From assembly GCF_001723175.1 (NCBI RefSeq), contig NC_064654.1, positions 2,356,001-2,420,000 on the forward strand: a stretch of 64,000 nt of DNA, written 5' to 3'. The notes below the pieces were generated by a model. The model did no database searches, was not told the DNA's origin, and saw only the letters and a program-made list of their open reading frames with translations. The position numbers and the translations under genes are program-made. Source of the stretch: Penicillium oxalicum. Its lineage: Eukaryota; Ascomycota; Eurotiomycetes; Eurotiales; Aspergillaceae. Of this stretch, positions 11,033 to 23,771 are shown piece by piece (within the stretch, counting starts at the first letter, position 1; every line of letters starts with the position of its first letter).

Positions 11033-14000
11033 TTATTCAAAGGTCATTGAGATCTCGCTTTCGTCATGATCATTGTCAGCCCAGGCATTGGGTTCCATCG
11101 CCATGGCCCCCACAGCAGTGGCGCCGATACCCATGGGCAATGTAGATGACGAACGCAGGCTTGGTCGTGTGGAAGGGAGGTCGGCGGTGTTTTTAGGGGC
11201 GTGTTCGAAAGATGTATCAAAGGTCATGTTCGTGGAGTCGTGTTCGTTGAGTTGGCCGTCGTCGGACATTGTGCGAGCTGTCCGGGTGCCACCCGTGGGG
11301 GGCGGCTCTGATACCGTGCGAGGAAGAGCTGGTGGCGCTGTATCCTTCGATGTAGGCAGTTTTCCCAGTGAAGTTGTACTTTGATGAGGCGAAGACTCTA
11401 AAGAGCTGGTCAAATCAAGCTTCATCGGGGGAAGCGTCGACTCGAGCTGCTTGACCTCAATCGCCTCAGAAGCCAATTCGGCTCGAATGGCTTCAATATC
11501 GAACAGGACAGACCCCGGAGCACTCCCCGGGTCGGGCGAGTGCTGTTGTGATGCGCCACTCCGGGAGACGTCATACGTTTCCCACGTTTTCTTTTCGGCC
11601 ATCTTTCCACGCTTGAAAAGGCCAAACCGCTTCTTCTCTGGCTTTTGCTCTGCATTCCGACGAGCTTCATCAATCTCACGAATAAGTTCCCGTTGCCGCT
11701 CCGCATGATTATCAGGATCAGGATCCTCAATCTCAGCGAATTCATCTTCTAAGACTTCCCATCCAACCTTTCGTAGGATTCGAGGCATTGCCGCACGGTA
11801 GTCCATGTGCCCGTTGACTGTGTCTGTAAGATCAACGTTCTTCAAGCCTGGAATGCCCTCGATCGGTGCGAGACCAGAGACACGCATGATGCCACCGCTT
11901 GTGGCGCGGAACAGATAGCCCAGAATCCAATCGTTTTTAGAATATCCATTGACGAACTGGCCAGAGATCACACTCCGGGCCTTGAGATATTCATCTTTGC
12001 TGGCAACCACTGGAGATCCAAAGAGATAGACGTTTTGGACCAGACCATGGGCGCCTTTGGCGGCAAGCTCCTTGAGACAGGAGAAGATGACCCGCGCACC
12101 CAGAGAAAATCCGAGCAACGTGACTGGGCGATTACCAAGATTGCGATCTTGGAGGGAGTCTGCCAGAACAAGCCCGGCGGCATTGGCTCGAGCCAGTGAC
12201 ACATTCCACGGGTTGTCGATGAGATAAGCCAGCTTTGTGAGGACAAGGGGTAACTGAATCGAGGCCATCAAAGCCATCAAGATGGTACTTCCCAGCACTT
12301 GCTGGAGACCTTGGGTGAGTGCCTAGAAAGAGAAAGTATGTCAGCCACCACAGTCAGGACATGCGGCCTCCCTCTCAGTCCGCTCAAAGAAGAAAAGCAA
12401 TGATTTAGTACCTCTGTTGCAAGGATGTTGATAGTGTCACCCATGCTGCGCAACATCTCGGGTTCCCAGAGGACTGAGTATAGATCCCCCATGATGGGGT
12501 CGACCGTGCTGTAAGGCAAGCGAACATCGTCAACCTTGCCGGTCATCCAACCCGAGACAGTTACGATCAGGTTCAGCTTCTTGTTGTTGTGGAGAGGTCG
12601 ATATTCGAAGGTTTGAACCGCCCCTGTCCGGCGGTTGGAGGCTTTCATGCCGATAGCACTTCCGCCAATCGTTGCGCCTGATGCAATGAGGGCGGTACCT
12701 CCGACTCCTCCCAAGAATGCGCTTGTGCCTGAAAGGCCTACGGTCGTGAGACCGGCGGCAAGACCAGCTCCAATGACAGGAGCCAAGAGCCCGGCCGACA
12801 GACCGATCACAAGACCACCTCCTACCGTGGCCAGGCCCATGATCATATATTTGGATGTGAGATTAGCCTTGCGACGCTTCTCCATATGTTCGGACTCATC
12901 CCAGGTCTCTTTTTCGGCCTGCTCTTGCATTTCCAGTGCATCTGTCACGCGCTTTTCAAAACGCGAAATTTGCAGCCAGGTAATGTCCATCACCGCCCCA
13001 ACTCTTTCCAACAGTGCCCGAGATCGAGCGTCGTAGGCCGCATCCGCAATAAGAATGAGGAAGAGATCACAAAGAACGGTCCATCGTAGGTCAATGTCAA
13101 TTTTCTCTGACGTGGGTAGTTGAGATGGAGTGTGGACTTCAGGTACAGCTTGGTCGTCCAGGTGGGCCTCGTAGGCGGGAGGAGAGTCTGAATCAGACGC
13201 ATCGCTCTCAGTTGATTGGTGATGTCGTGTTTCTTTGCGGAAGGCGGTTGACGATAGGGAAGCGCTGGATTTCTCGAGGTGGTGTTCAGCCATTGGGTTC
13301 TTGACGCGCGCATTAGACATCAGCGGGCGTATCAGATCGCCGGGTTGCACGCCATGTTCGGCGAGCTGCTCAATCATGATCTGCTCAGCAGAACTAATCT
13401 CCATGTGCATATATAGTCGACCCATCATCATTTGGCCCCATTTCCGCTGAGCATCCTGGGCCTTCAAAATCACCTTGCGTGTCGCCTTCGTTGTCGGTAG
13501 CTTGCCGAGTTCCATGTTCATCTCGTGGATGATCAGGCGCACCACGCCCACGTAGGCAATCTTCTGCGTCTCGTTCAAAAAGTCCTTCGTCGCCTGAAGT
13601 TGACTCATCGTGTCGCGCAACTCTTCTCCCACAAAGCCCGCAGAATTGCCAGCCGCGTCACGGAAGAGATAGCTCGTGTCCTCGTCCATACTGGTCGCGG
13701 ATTGCGCATCTTCATCGAGTTGCACTCGCGTGTAGCCCTTCCCAGCCCCGCCCAATCCACTGTACACAGCTTCGTCATCTTCCTCTTTTTCCTGGGCTCC
13801 GCGAGCAATAAGCCTCCCATAGTCGTCATAATAGTCCATTTCTCCCAGAGCTGGCATTGCTTTCCATTCGTCCTCTTCGTCCTCCTCGTGCTGATCTTCG
13901 TGTGCGGCGGCAGTCTTGGTCGGGAGGGCCATAGATTGATGGGACCATTCTGATGGCTGTACATTCTTCGCATACGGAGGTGGAGGGTCGGCTTCTCGTT

Positions 14001-14502
14001 TTGGAGGCTGCTCGTCGTGAGTGATGGGCTTCTGCGGATGCTCATTACCCGAAGAGGTCTGAGTTGACGCCGTGCTGCGTTCGTTATCGACGGGTTCAGT
14101 CTCAGTCTTGTGATCGGCTTGGTTGTTGGCAGCTTTCGTGTCCGCAACGCCCTTCAGGTTTGCTTCATTCTCGGTGGGTGTAACTGCATCGGGGGCCGTT
14201 TCTGGCGGTTGAATGGCGTCTTCGGGAACAGCTGCTGGGGATCGAGGGGGGTTGGGTCGTGTTCGAATTGGTAGCCCGAAATCGTCCACCTCCTCGGGCG
14301 CACTCAGTGATGCCTGTCCGAGATTCTTTCCTGGGGTGTCTCCGCCCATTGGCTTTTTCCCTTCCGCTGGTCCTTCCTCACGACCAGCATCTTGAGACGA
14401 AGGCTTCCCCGTGACTGGCGACGAGGATGTCGCTGGCGAGACCGTTGGTGACGAAACAACCCGAACGTCGCTGACACTGTCCGTTGGAGCTTCTGATGAC
14501 AT
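11033..14502 (-). CDS. DUF726 / TMCO4-like membrane alpha/beta hydrolase (yeast Mil1 type)
   Basis: Two exons, 14502-12412 and 12322-11033, about 1126 residues, joined in phase 0 (ATE|ALTQG). The first 250 residues are Pro/Ser/Glu-rich and disordered. They are followed by the DUF726 core: an amphipathic region, a strongly hydrophobic Gly/Ala-rich membrane segment (starting MGLATVGGGLVIGLSAGLL), a TVSGWMTG strand, and a hydrolase-type nucleophile elbow GFSLG with Ser770, then FGSPV. The last 250 residues are again acidic and Ser/Thr-rich. Yeast Mil1 interacts with the clathrin adaptor AP-1 mu subunit and is a putative lipase; activity here is inferred only from the elbow motif. The gene lies in tandem behind the Rtc4-like gene on the minus strand. 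Confidence 0.9.
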
Positions 14503-16441
14503 ATTTACCCCGCCAGCAGTCCGTTGAGACCTGAAATGCCACGCTTATACTCGACCTCCGTCTTTTGGCTTCGCTTTGGTTTCGGTGGTTTCCTCACCCG
14601 GTGACCAGGGAGCCTGTCCGTCCGACTCCCAGCAGCCAAGGTGTCCCCGGCACAAGCGCACACTACACGGCGGTCCCCAAATTCCGATGAAAGTAAACTC
14701 GAGCCGTGGTCATCGGACTGGGGCAGTGATCCGCAGATTGCAGATTGCCGATTGGGAGAGGAGAAAGATGGTCGGCGACTTGTCAGAAGGGAGGAATGCG
14801 GCGGGGCGGGAGTGCGTACACCTGCCACCGTCCAGCTGCACGCTTCCACAGTGGAAAAGACTCCCAGCAAAGGAATGACACTTGCTGCCCGACCAGTCCA
14901 GCCGACAATTTACAAGTCGCTGACTGTGCAAGAGCGCTTGATTTAAACAGAGAACGCGATAGGAATCTCCTGTGCCTCCAGAAACAGAAGTTCTAGCACA
15001 ATTCGCCATTCGCGACTATCTTTACGATCGGGTTCTGAAAGCGGAAGATGCGGTCATCAGGAATGTCGAGGCGCCTCGCGTAGCTTCATCGGCTTACCGT
15101 CCGGCCATTGCTGGCGGAAGACGACCGCTGAACCGGGCGCATGGAGTATTCCCGTAGAGCGTGAGCCTTTGTTTCATCTCTGTGTTTCAGCATCGATAAA
15201 ATACAACTGATGTGCAAGCTCTTTGTTTCTTTGTTGCGTAAAGCGGTCGTCTTAGTTCATCACCCACGAGCTTCCTCTACTTCAGCCGAGATGAATCATG
15301 GTCGGGGGAATCGTCTCATATCTTTTCTGTCCAGGACTGTATTCAGCTTGTAGCAGAAGTTGCAAGTAGCTTGGCTCGCAGTGGAATCAATCCCTCGAGG
15401 ATCTGGCATCGTCGATGCTCAGCCTGGGCAACATTGTCAAGGCGGCACCGCCCAACGCGTGGTGGGAGACACTGTCTAATCCACTGTGTAGATGAAAGGG
15501 TGACATCTTGCGAACCAAGTCATTCAACAGGGCTGTTCGTAGGCCCTGCGTAGATGAGCCCAAATTATCTGTTTGAGCCCTCACCATCAACTCCCTTTCG
15601 AGCCAAACACGTTGCCCGATAAGGTGGACTTGGTTCGAGTGCGAGGTTATGAAGACATCTCCCCTCGCTACGCAACCTTGGGAGGTGTTTGAGGCTTAGG
15701 CAGACTCCAACCCACGGGATCCTCGCACTGCATCAGTTTTCCCGGGCGATGGGATTAAAAGAGGGCAGTGCTCTTTTTTTTTTCTTTTTTTTTTCTCTCT
15801 TCAGGTCGTACATTTTGGTCCTCTTTGAATCGTGTCCCTGTTGCAGCCTTTTGACTTCATAGTTGCGACTGACACGCACATGAACCTTAGATTGAAGAAG
15901 TACGTACCCACATCTCTCTGACCGGCAACCTTCACCTGGTGGCTGCTTCGAGATTCTCCCATAAGGAGTTGTCCATTGCTGCCATCGCACTGCGCTAGTC
16001 CAGGGTGGGTGTCAGATCGGCTCATCTGCCTTGTCCTGGGCCAACCCTCCTACGAGGCTCAAGGCTAACCTGGAGGGTTGAAAAGGTATCTTTGCACTGT
16101 GGCCATGGCGTCATGCGGGGTGGATTTGGGGCGCTCGGCCGAGGGTAATGGAGTCACTTGACTTGCATATCGGCTGCGACACACATGAGGCTCTGAAGAA
16201 ACGAGGAGGGGCGGGCTCCTCGAGAGTTGCCCCGATAGGCTACAGACACACCTGACTTCTTATGATCGTGGCCTTCCGTGGCGACTAATCCTCTGGGGAG
16301 AGCACCGTCTCTTCTCGCTCAGTTTACTCTCGCTTTATCTCTCTCTCTCTCTGTTTGCACTTTGGATCTCCAAGTTGGCCTTGTCTGCGACCAACGTGGG
16401 TCGTTTCGGTCCAGATTGAAAATTCCAAGCACCGTATGACC
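14503..16441. other. Divergent intergenic region
   Basis: Roughly 1.9 kb between the minus-strand DUF726 gene and the plus-strand gene at 16442, so it contains both promoters. I see no conserved coding sequence. A pyrimidine-rich tract (repeated TC, near 16337-16352) lies about 100 bp before the plus-strand start, as is common in fungal promoters. T-runs occur near 15772-15795. Confidence 0.5.
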
Positions 16442-18308
16442 ATGTCTCAAAGTGAGTGTCCTCTTTTATGTTTCATGGAGCTCCACCAGACCAGGACAAT
16501 AGTTGACGTGAGGATCTTGACTGTCCTAAGTAGGCTCGGAATCGTCTCTTCTCCGGGTAGCGGGTGCGGGTTTCCGGCTATCCTTACTACTCAATGCGGC
16601 CGCATGCCAGTTGGCGCAATCGCGGATCGAGATTCACAGTATTGCCAAAGGTATATCTCTTTTCGCTTTGACGCTGAAGCACCATGGGCAGCTCCTGGAA
16701 AGATCCGACCTTGACTACACCACGGAGGCGACAGTGAAAGCGCATGAGATTGCCAACCAAGGACAGACGGTCTTCGTGGAGATTGAGCACATGTTGGACA
16801 AATTACAAGGCACTGATGCGCATGAGGAGCTGAGGCAAATTCCCGTGCAGGAGAGGCTGAAGTGGTGCTTTCGGAAACAGCATGTGACTTACCTTCTGGC
16901 GCACTTGGAGTCTCTCAAGTTGAGCCTGATTGTGATGGGCCGCATCCTACAACTAGGGGCTTTACTCCGCCCCAGAAGAGAGGATGTCCGTTTAGCGGCT
17001 CCAGAATTTGCAGTCGATGACATGATCGCGCAAGAGAAAGCCGAGACACAAAATATGATCATCGTTCGATATTGGGCATTGAAGCGTCTGGATCGGCTAT
17101 GGGATCTCGTGGCCCAAGAGGCGGCTGACGCCGCCAACGACCCGACAAATCGGAAGATCCTGGCGGCTCATTCCTCCAGTGCGACTTCGTCAATGGGATC
17201 ATTATTGTCAGCAGCTCAAGGCTCAGATCCCACCAAGCTTGCAGTGGTGTCATTCGGGGACAGTGATATTAGCTTGGCAAACCTGGAGCGATCGCCCAAG
17301 GATATGGTTCATCTCTCCGAGTCTGCAATGAACCAGCTTTTGATCCTATGGGTGCCAGCTTTGAATTCATTTCTGATAGGGGACGCTAGGACAACCTCCT
17401 CTATCCGAACCAAACATAACACACCACGCGCCCACCTCTCCTCCGATGGCGAGGACGAGGACTCGGATGGGTCTGATTGGGATGGACATGGCTCTCATGG
17501 CTACTACTTGGAGGGTACGACGCATGACTGGCGCAAGCCGCATTCACAAGAAGCTCGACAACGAGCCGCCGAGCTACGTCGGCAGTACTCTGGCTTCCAG
17601 GCGCAGGTCGAGAGCGACCCCGAGGAACACCGGTCTCGACGTGCGCGAGGTCAGCCCAAGGATTCGCGAGTCATCGATTCCAGCGACGATGAGGAGGAGC
17701 AGCCCTCTTCTGGGGTTGAATCATCCAAAAAGAAGGTTACCATCCAGGATCCCAATAGGTCCTCGAGGTATCCTCCGAGCCCAGTGTCGGATCGTGGTCC
17801 ACCATCATGGAACAGAGGCTATCCACCGATGCCGCCGTCTCAACCGATACCACGCACGACGGTTCCTCCACCCAACATGTCAGGGCCTCCCAATCAAGCA
17901 CCGCGCTATCCGCCCCCTTCGGACTCGAACAGAACGGCACCGCGATCGATTCCCAATAGCCAGTCTAATTCCTCCGCCGGCAGTCTACGTATTCCTTCAC
18001 CAAGGGGCACCCCTCCCAGCCAGTACGAGAATCCGTGGAGTTATCAGCCGAATCATAATCCCAACCTCCTACACCCGCGGCCTCATCCCGCCCCTTATTC
18101 ATCGTCCTCCCCGGAATCCAGCGTTCGCTTCCGATCTTCGCCGCCTCGTTCTGCGCCCCGGTCGCCGTCCCGGCCGCATCGTAAGTCATCCAGGGAAGAA
18201 GCACGAGAGCGACACAAAGCAATGACCCGGAGTGCGACTCGGGGGTTGGTAGGAATCGGAGCCATTGCCGGGTTCATGGATGCTCTCGAGGCCTTTTCAC
18301 TACTGTAA
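16442..18308 (+). CDS. Fungal N-terminal-domain protein, function unknown
   Basis: Two exons, 16442-16451 (10 nt: ATG plus seven bases) and 16534-18308, about 594 residues. The 82-bp intron has GTGAGT and CCTAAGTAG ends and is phase 1. The joined product starts MSQSSESSLLRVAGAGFRLS, which fits the helical N-terminal domain found at the start of many fungal signalling or STAND-like proteins; the next segment (IEIHSIAKGISLFALTLK) continues it. Residues to about 250 are helical. After residue 280 the protein is an acidic then Pro/Ser/Arg-rich disordered region, ending in a small hydrophobic GIGAIAGFMDALEAF segment. No catalytic motif is visible. The tail suggests a scaffold or adaptor role, but this is a guess. 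Confidence 0.8.
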
Positions 18309-18875
18309 TGCCTTTTCTCACCCTTTTCTGGATATTCCCGTTTGAGCAAGACTTTGTCCCCGAGTTGAGATGTACTTATGACTGATGATTCCTTTCCCTT
18401 TCCCCTTACGATGTTGCACGAGTTTATCTCGCATATTCATCAGATTCCAGCAAGCCATGTACGATACCTCCTCACCGCTGCTTCGAAACCACTATTCATA
18501 TGCCTTTTCCTCTTGCCGTTTTTCCGCCGAGGTGAACCCCCCCTGCACTTGCACCGTCATGTCGTAGATTTTGCCTGTAGATCCCTCCCCTCTGAATGCG
18601 TGGGAACAGGTTATGACAAAATGGCCTTCCGCCCGGCAGGGCTACGGATGCTCCGATGTCGTCCATGCCTCCTGTGAGGTAGTGGGTCACTGGTACAAAT
18701 ATCCCAAATTACTAGTAGAACGGGCCCCACCACCCACGCCCATGCCCGCCGTGGTGAGAGCCTATCAGTGTTCAACAAAAGCATGACACGACTCAAGCAC
18801 ACAAGGTGACATTCCCACGGTAGGCCGCTGCCTGAGTAAGTTCTGTCAGAGTGTGGATATGTCCAGAACCACGCT

Positions 18876-18899
18876 ATACTCCATTAGTGGATGGAGTAT
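18876..18899. repeat. Inverted repeat, 9-bp arms
   Basis: ATACTCCAT and ATGGAGTAT are separated by six bases, a perfect hairpin-forming repeat about 570 bp beyond the stop of the 16442-18308 gene. No function is assigned. Confidence 0.8.
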
Positions 18900-20288
18900 T
18901 TAATGTACTCCCAGTCTGGTACAACTGCTTGTGCTTTTGTACAGTCGTATTGGTCTAATGTTGTACTGTACCACAGTAAGGTGAACGCACTGCCCTTCAG
19001 GATGATTCTCCGGGCCCCGAATAAAAGTCCGATTGTGCTACGACATACTGCATTAGTGCATGATGGATGTTTGGTGGTAGCTTTGCAGACCGTACAACTC
19101 TCACGAGTCTACTACCTACGAGTCTCCCAGACAAGTGATTATTTCAGCCTGGAAACAATGGACTCGGAAGAGGGGGGGAAACCCTACAGGGTTGATAATG
19201 ACTTGAAATTTCTTAATCTCAATTTAATCTACCAGTCGGAGATTCTTCCGCCTTGGTAGTCTTGATATTTGGTCGCTAAATTTGTGAAGGATGCATAGGG
19301 AGAGCATCTATTTCGATTGACTTTCAAGAGGATCGGGTTGAATTATTTTTGAAATTTCACGCCGAGATTTTAGCTTTGCCGTTGCGTGTTGATCCTCCGT
19401 CCGCGTACTCCGACGATCCGCCCATTTTGTACACATACATCCTGGCATTTCAATTAGCCGGATAGGACAGAACGGCCGTTTCTTTCTTTCTCTCTTTTTT
19501 TTATCTCTTCTCTCTTTCGTTCTCTTTTCTTTTGTTGTTCCCGGTTCCGTGAAGAGTGCTGTACATATGTACTGTACTGGACATACTCACCTTCTCACTC
19601 CTACTACCAATATTGAACAAAAGTACAGTACCGCAGTTGTTTGTCCATTGGATGCCAATTTCCCAATTTAAGAAAAATTCCCCATCATCCATTTAACTCC
19701 GATTCGATCCTACCAACTCTTACCATATCCCCTCATTGAAACTCACATGACATCCTTCCAATTCGTCCATCAGACTCGACAATCAGCACGATTGATCTTC
19801 TCTCCCTTTCCTTTTCTCCGGGGAATGTTCCCCAAACCAACCCACGCGGAATTTTCAAGTGGACCGATTGTCCGGCTGAGAAACGGTTCAAGGTTGCATG
19901 GTCCGCAGATCCTTTTTTGCCCTCTCATTCACGGCCAGACACTGTATCTCCGAAATTTTCTCTCATTGGATGATAGTGGGGAGGTGGAAATATATGTCCG
20001 TCTCAAGGTATGAATGTTATTTGAGGATTCCCTTTTCTCTCTCTCTCGTCATGTGTTACCTATTTTGTTGGGGTGATTTTGTTGTATTTAGTGTTTTTTT
20101 ATTTGTTTTTGACTAAATGTTTTGTCATCCACATTCGTCCACGTGTTGACCTCTTTTTTTATTGATCAAAAGTACTTAGGTACAGACCCATTCATGACTG
20201 TGGATAGGTGGGTTAAATGTATGGAGGCCGGATCGTTCATGGGTTCTGCATGATTGAGCCTGGTGAAGATAAGACTGGGTTCTTTCCT

Positions 20289-20305
20289 CCCCCCCCCCCC
20301 CCCCC
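20289..20305. repeat. C17 homopolymer
   Basis: Seventeen consecutive C in noncoding DNA, 77 bp before a T10A11 junction. Confidence 0.95.
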
Positions 20306-20381
20306 ACTGCTTTGGTCTTGAGGTGCGAGTGCGCTTAAATTCTTGACCAGTATCGGCTGATATCCTTTTTTTCTTCTCGAC

Positions 20382-20402
20382 TTTTTTTTTTAAAAAAAAA
20401 AA
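20382..20402. repeat. T10A11 hairpin-type junction
   Basis: Ten T run directly into eleven A without a spacer. The flanks are imperfectly complementary (pyrimidine-rich left, purine-rich right), so a longer imperfect hairpin can form. Confidence 0.9.
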
Positions 20403-21098
20403 GGGGGAAAGAAAAGAAAAAGGAGGAAGAATCCCAATATCTTCATCCCCCCCATCCCATGGTCCGACTTCCTGAGTCGTGAAACCTGTGGATCTTCAAT
20501 TGAACATGCACCAGAGTGAAGAGTTTCAGCACCAGCTCCAAAGATAGCGTTCCTTTGACTCGGCCTGTGTCCGTTAGGACGGAAGTTGTCCGCGGCGCGC
20601 GCGCGTGCTCCAGTCTATCCACAACGGAACGGGCCTGTTGAGATGGATCGTGCGACGCTAAAGAGATCCATCTTCTTCAAGAGCTCTGGGTCGTTGATGC
20701 GAACATGATTCAGCAAATGTCTTATCAGTATTTTGAAAGGGAGAGGATTTGAGACTGGTCCACTTTCATATGCCCGTCCTTTTGAAGTCCATTGATTCCT
20801 ACTAAGCTGTTGGGGGTCAGTTCCTCTCTGTTTGGATCACTAGGTGCGGCTCCCTACCTTACTCTGGTCTCTGGATACTTGCTAATTAGATGATTTTTCA
20901 TCAGATGTCTGCTCTCACAACAGAGCTATCTCAATCGACAAAACTCATGTGTCTTTGATGATCCATTCCCACAAAGGGTAGGACAACGGCAAAGAAGATG
21001 GGAAATTAAAACTTTTTTGTGATCAATTCAGGGTATCGGATCATGAGCTTTTCATAAACGGCGTGGATGGACATCTCTTTCCGTTGAAGATATTGCGT

Positions 21099-23599
21099 TC
21101 AAAATTCGGGCAACGGGGGCACCCCAAAAATGCTACCATCTGGAAGCCATCCGTCTAATTCCATGCCTGTGCCGTGCATCAGCCCTCCAACCGGAGGATG
21201 CATCCTTTGCGGCTCAACCCCGAAAGAAGGGGAGACGGTCCCGCCATGAGAAGGGGAAGGTTGGTATCCCGGGGAAAGTGATGGATAGAATGCGTTCGAC
21301 GCAGGCCCACCGTGACCTTGTCCCTGTCCTCCGTCCATGGGCCACATCCCTATGCCGCTGCCATGAACTGCCATGTATTCCCCACGCAAGTGACCCATGC
21401 CAGGCGGTGCCATAAGCGGCGGCACACCCGGCACCAGTCCATATGATTCTGGACATAGCGGTGCGAGCGGTCGACCATGATGCGCGGGGGACGAGTCTTG
21501 TGACCCGGGCAACTGGCTCGTCAGTGACATGGATCGGACATCTGTCGGCGGACCGTGGGATGTTGTCACAGATTCGGCCTCGCCAGCGCCAGCTCCCGCA
21601 TACTGCTTTTCCAGTCGTTCGAACCAGTCTCGGCCGCGCACAGCAATCACCTGGTACCATCGACTCGGAATCTTGTATTTCCCACCGCCGCTTGCCTCGC
21701 CCAGCTTATTCGTCATGGCGTCGAGGTAATACGCCACATTGACAGATTCCGAGGTGACCACCTCGCCGAGAGCGCCCGTCCGCACCGAGAAATGAATCTT
21801 GAGCAGGGCCGTCATCGCCGTCCCGAACCGGGTATACGTGAGGTTGGGCATTCTGCGCATCGTGCCCACGCTACAGGTTAGGATAGCATCCAGCAGCTCC
21901 TGCGCGGCGTTCATCCATTTGACAGTGATGTCTATCCGAATTGCGCTAAGCTGTGGCCCGGGTGGTCGATCGCCATCCTCCCGGTCTAATGGAGGCAGCA
22001 CAAAGTATCGGTTCTTGATCGATTCCGGATCCCGGTAGCCCTCCCCTACGCCGAGCTCATACATGGCCAGGACAGCAGATCGATATTCCAGAATCATAGG
22101 AACTGTGCATAAGAAGTCTCTTGAGTCAGAGAAATTTTGCTTGAAACGTCATCGTTGCTTCCGCTGGATTTGTTTCCCCATTGTCTTTCCACCGGGAGAT
22201 CCTCACCTGTGAGCATGTCATCGGGGGTGCTCTTTCTCCACCCCTCCATGCGCTTGTCGAACCACCGCAGAACCGCCTGCACCCGCGATTCGGTCAATGG
22301 TGAGGACGCGCTTGTATCATCCAGACCAAACGAAGACATCGCCTCGTCGGTGATTCGTTGCAGCTCAAACCATACGGCCAAGTGTTGATCGGTCTGATGG
22401 GGCGAGCGTTCTAATTGCTGGACACACTCATCCATCCAATCGTTAAATTGAAGCAGATTTGGTCGACGAGTCTTCATTGCCACCCTAGGATGATCGCTGC
22501 CGTCAGTTCCAAGGTTTCCGGGGAGGGGAGTTGTAGTCAGTGCCTCGAAGACTCACGTGGAACCCAAGTGGTAACACCCCAGCACCGCTCTCGCCTGTTC
22601 CGCCATGAGCTCGTCGTGGGGATCGTTTCGGCCCTTTCGATCGAGTCTCTTCTTCGAAACACGCCTTTTCGTGGCCAGGCCAATCTCCAAGGCCATCGTG
22701 GAGGCAATGTGCGTGTACTGATAATATTGCAGCCTCAAGGGCGACGCCGGCGGAAAATAAAAGATGATCATGATGAGCAACGACTGCACCAACTCCAACG
22801 ACTTGTCCCCTTCGATGAAAAACCGATCTGCATACAATCGGACCATCTCACGATTCAGCACTCCCGCGAGCCCCGCATCGACAGAGATGGCGGCTGCCGA
22901 GATCACCGACAGAAAAAGCACTGGCTTGGTTTGTCGCAGTTGCGCGGCCGTAGTGCCCTGAGGCAGAATGACCAGGGGAAAGAATGGTGCCAGCTCATGA
23001 ATGAAAAAGGCGACCAATTGCTCCGCGTCCTCTGGTGAGATGATTCCACGATCGACCACGTCTTCCCACGCGGGTTGTTGGCCTTCGGGGGGATAGTTCA
23101 GGTGCAGGCCCGACAAGGATGGGGTTGTGGATAGGCCTGGGTGATTGCTCAGCGAATTGGTGGTGTTTCCAAAATCTGGTGAATAGTCCATATACCTGCC
23201 GGAGCTGGCAACGCTGGCCGGCGGCTCTGACATTGGGCCCAAGTCCTGGACATCCATTTCGCCCGACTCGTCCAGAGAGCCTTCGCTGCTTTCGGGCGAC
23301 TCGGGCTCACTCTCTTCACGGATCCGATCCTTGAGCAGGGAACGCATCATGCGCATTTCTTTTTCGAGCTGCGCCACTCTTGAGTCGGTTCTTTTGCGCG
23401 GCCGCCGCCGTTGCGGGGCCACAAAGACACACGATTTCTTGCTCTTTGCACATCGCTGACACTGATTTGGCGTCGAGGGGTTGGGTAAACAACGCACTTT
23501 GAGGCTGCGACACGATTCACAAGAGCGGTTTAATTGTTGCGGGGGCAGAGGTTGCGTCGAGCTTGCCTCCGGTTGAGGTGTCACAGGAGTCTCCGACAT
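21099..23599 (-). CDS. Zn2Cys6 transcription factor
   Basis: Three exons: 23599-22557, 22484-22207 and 22102-21099, about 774 residues. The zinc cluster uses Cys27, 30, 37, 47, 50 and 57 (C-x2-C-x6-C-x9-C-x2-C-x6-C), followed by a basic patch (RRRPRKR) and a short coiled coil (VAQLEKEMRMMRSLLK), the usual DNA-binding and dimerisation layout. The middle holds helices of the fungal regulator middle-homology region (FFIHELAPFFPLVIL; GCYHLGSTVAMKTRRPN across the first intron). The last 150 residues are Pro/Gly/His/Met-rich and may activate transcription. The first in-frame ATG (23599) has A at -3. The architecture resembles Leu3/War1-like factors, but I cannot name the pathway. A GT/GA microsatellite lies about 110-170 bp upstream. 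Confidence 0.88.
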
Positions 23600-23710
23600 G
23601 ATTACTATTGTCCCTCCGCTGGACAGCCCACGTTTTGACCGGAACTTCCGGGAGAACAAGGAACGGTTGATAGGCTTGAAGGTAATGTGGTGGATGGATG
23701 GACGGGTGGG

Positions 23711-23771
23711 TGAGTGAGAGAGAGAGTGTGTGTGTGTGTGTGTGGGTGTGTGTGAGTGTGTGGGTGTGTGT
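23711..23771. repeat. GT/GA microsatellite upstream of Zn2Cys6 gene
   Basis: GAGA followed by an interrupted run of GT dinucleotides. On the gene's sense strand it is a CA/CT tract just before the start codon, in the presumed promoter or 5' leader, so its length may vary between strains and affect expression. Confidence 0.85.

Larger units (their letters stand above)
18309..21098. other. Convergent gene-poor region
   Basis: About 2.8 kb between the end of the plus-strand gene at 18308 and the end of the minus-strand regulator at 21099. I see no gene. It holds a 9-bp inverted repeat at 18876-18899, GTAC-rich stretches near 19560-19640, a C17 run at 20289-20305 and a T10A11 junction at 20382-20402. 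Confidence 0.55.
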
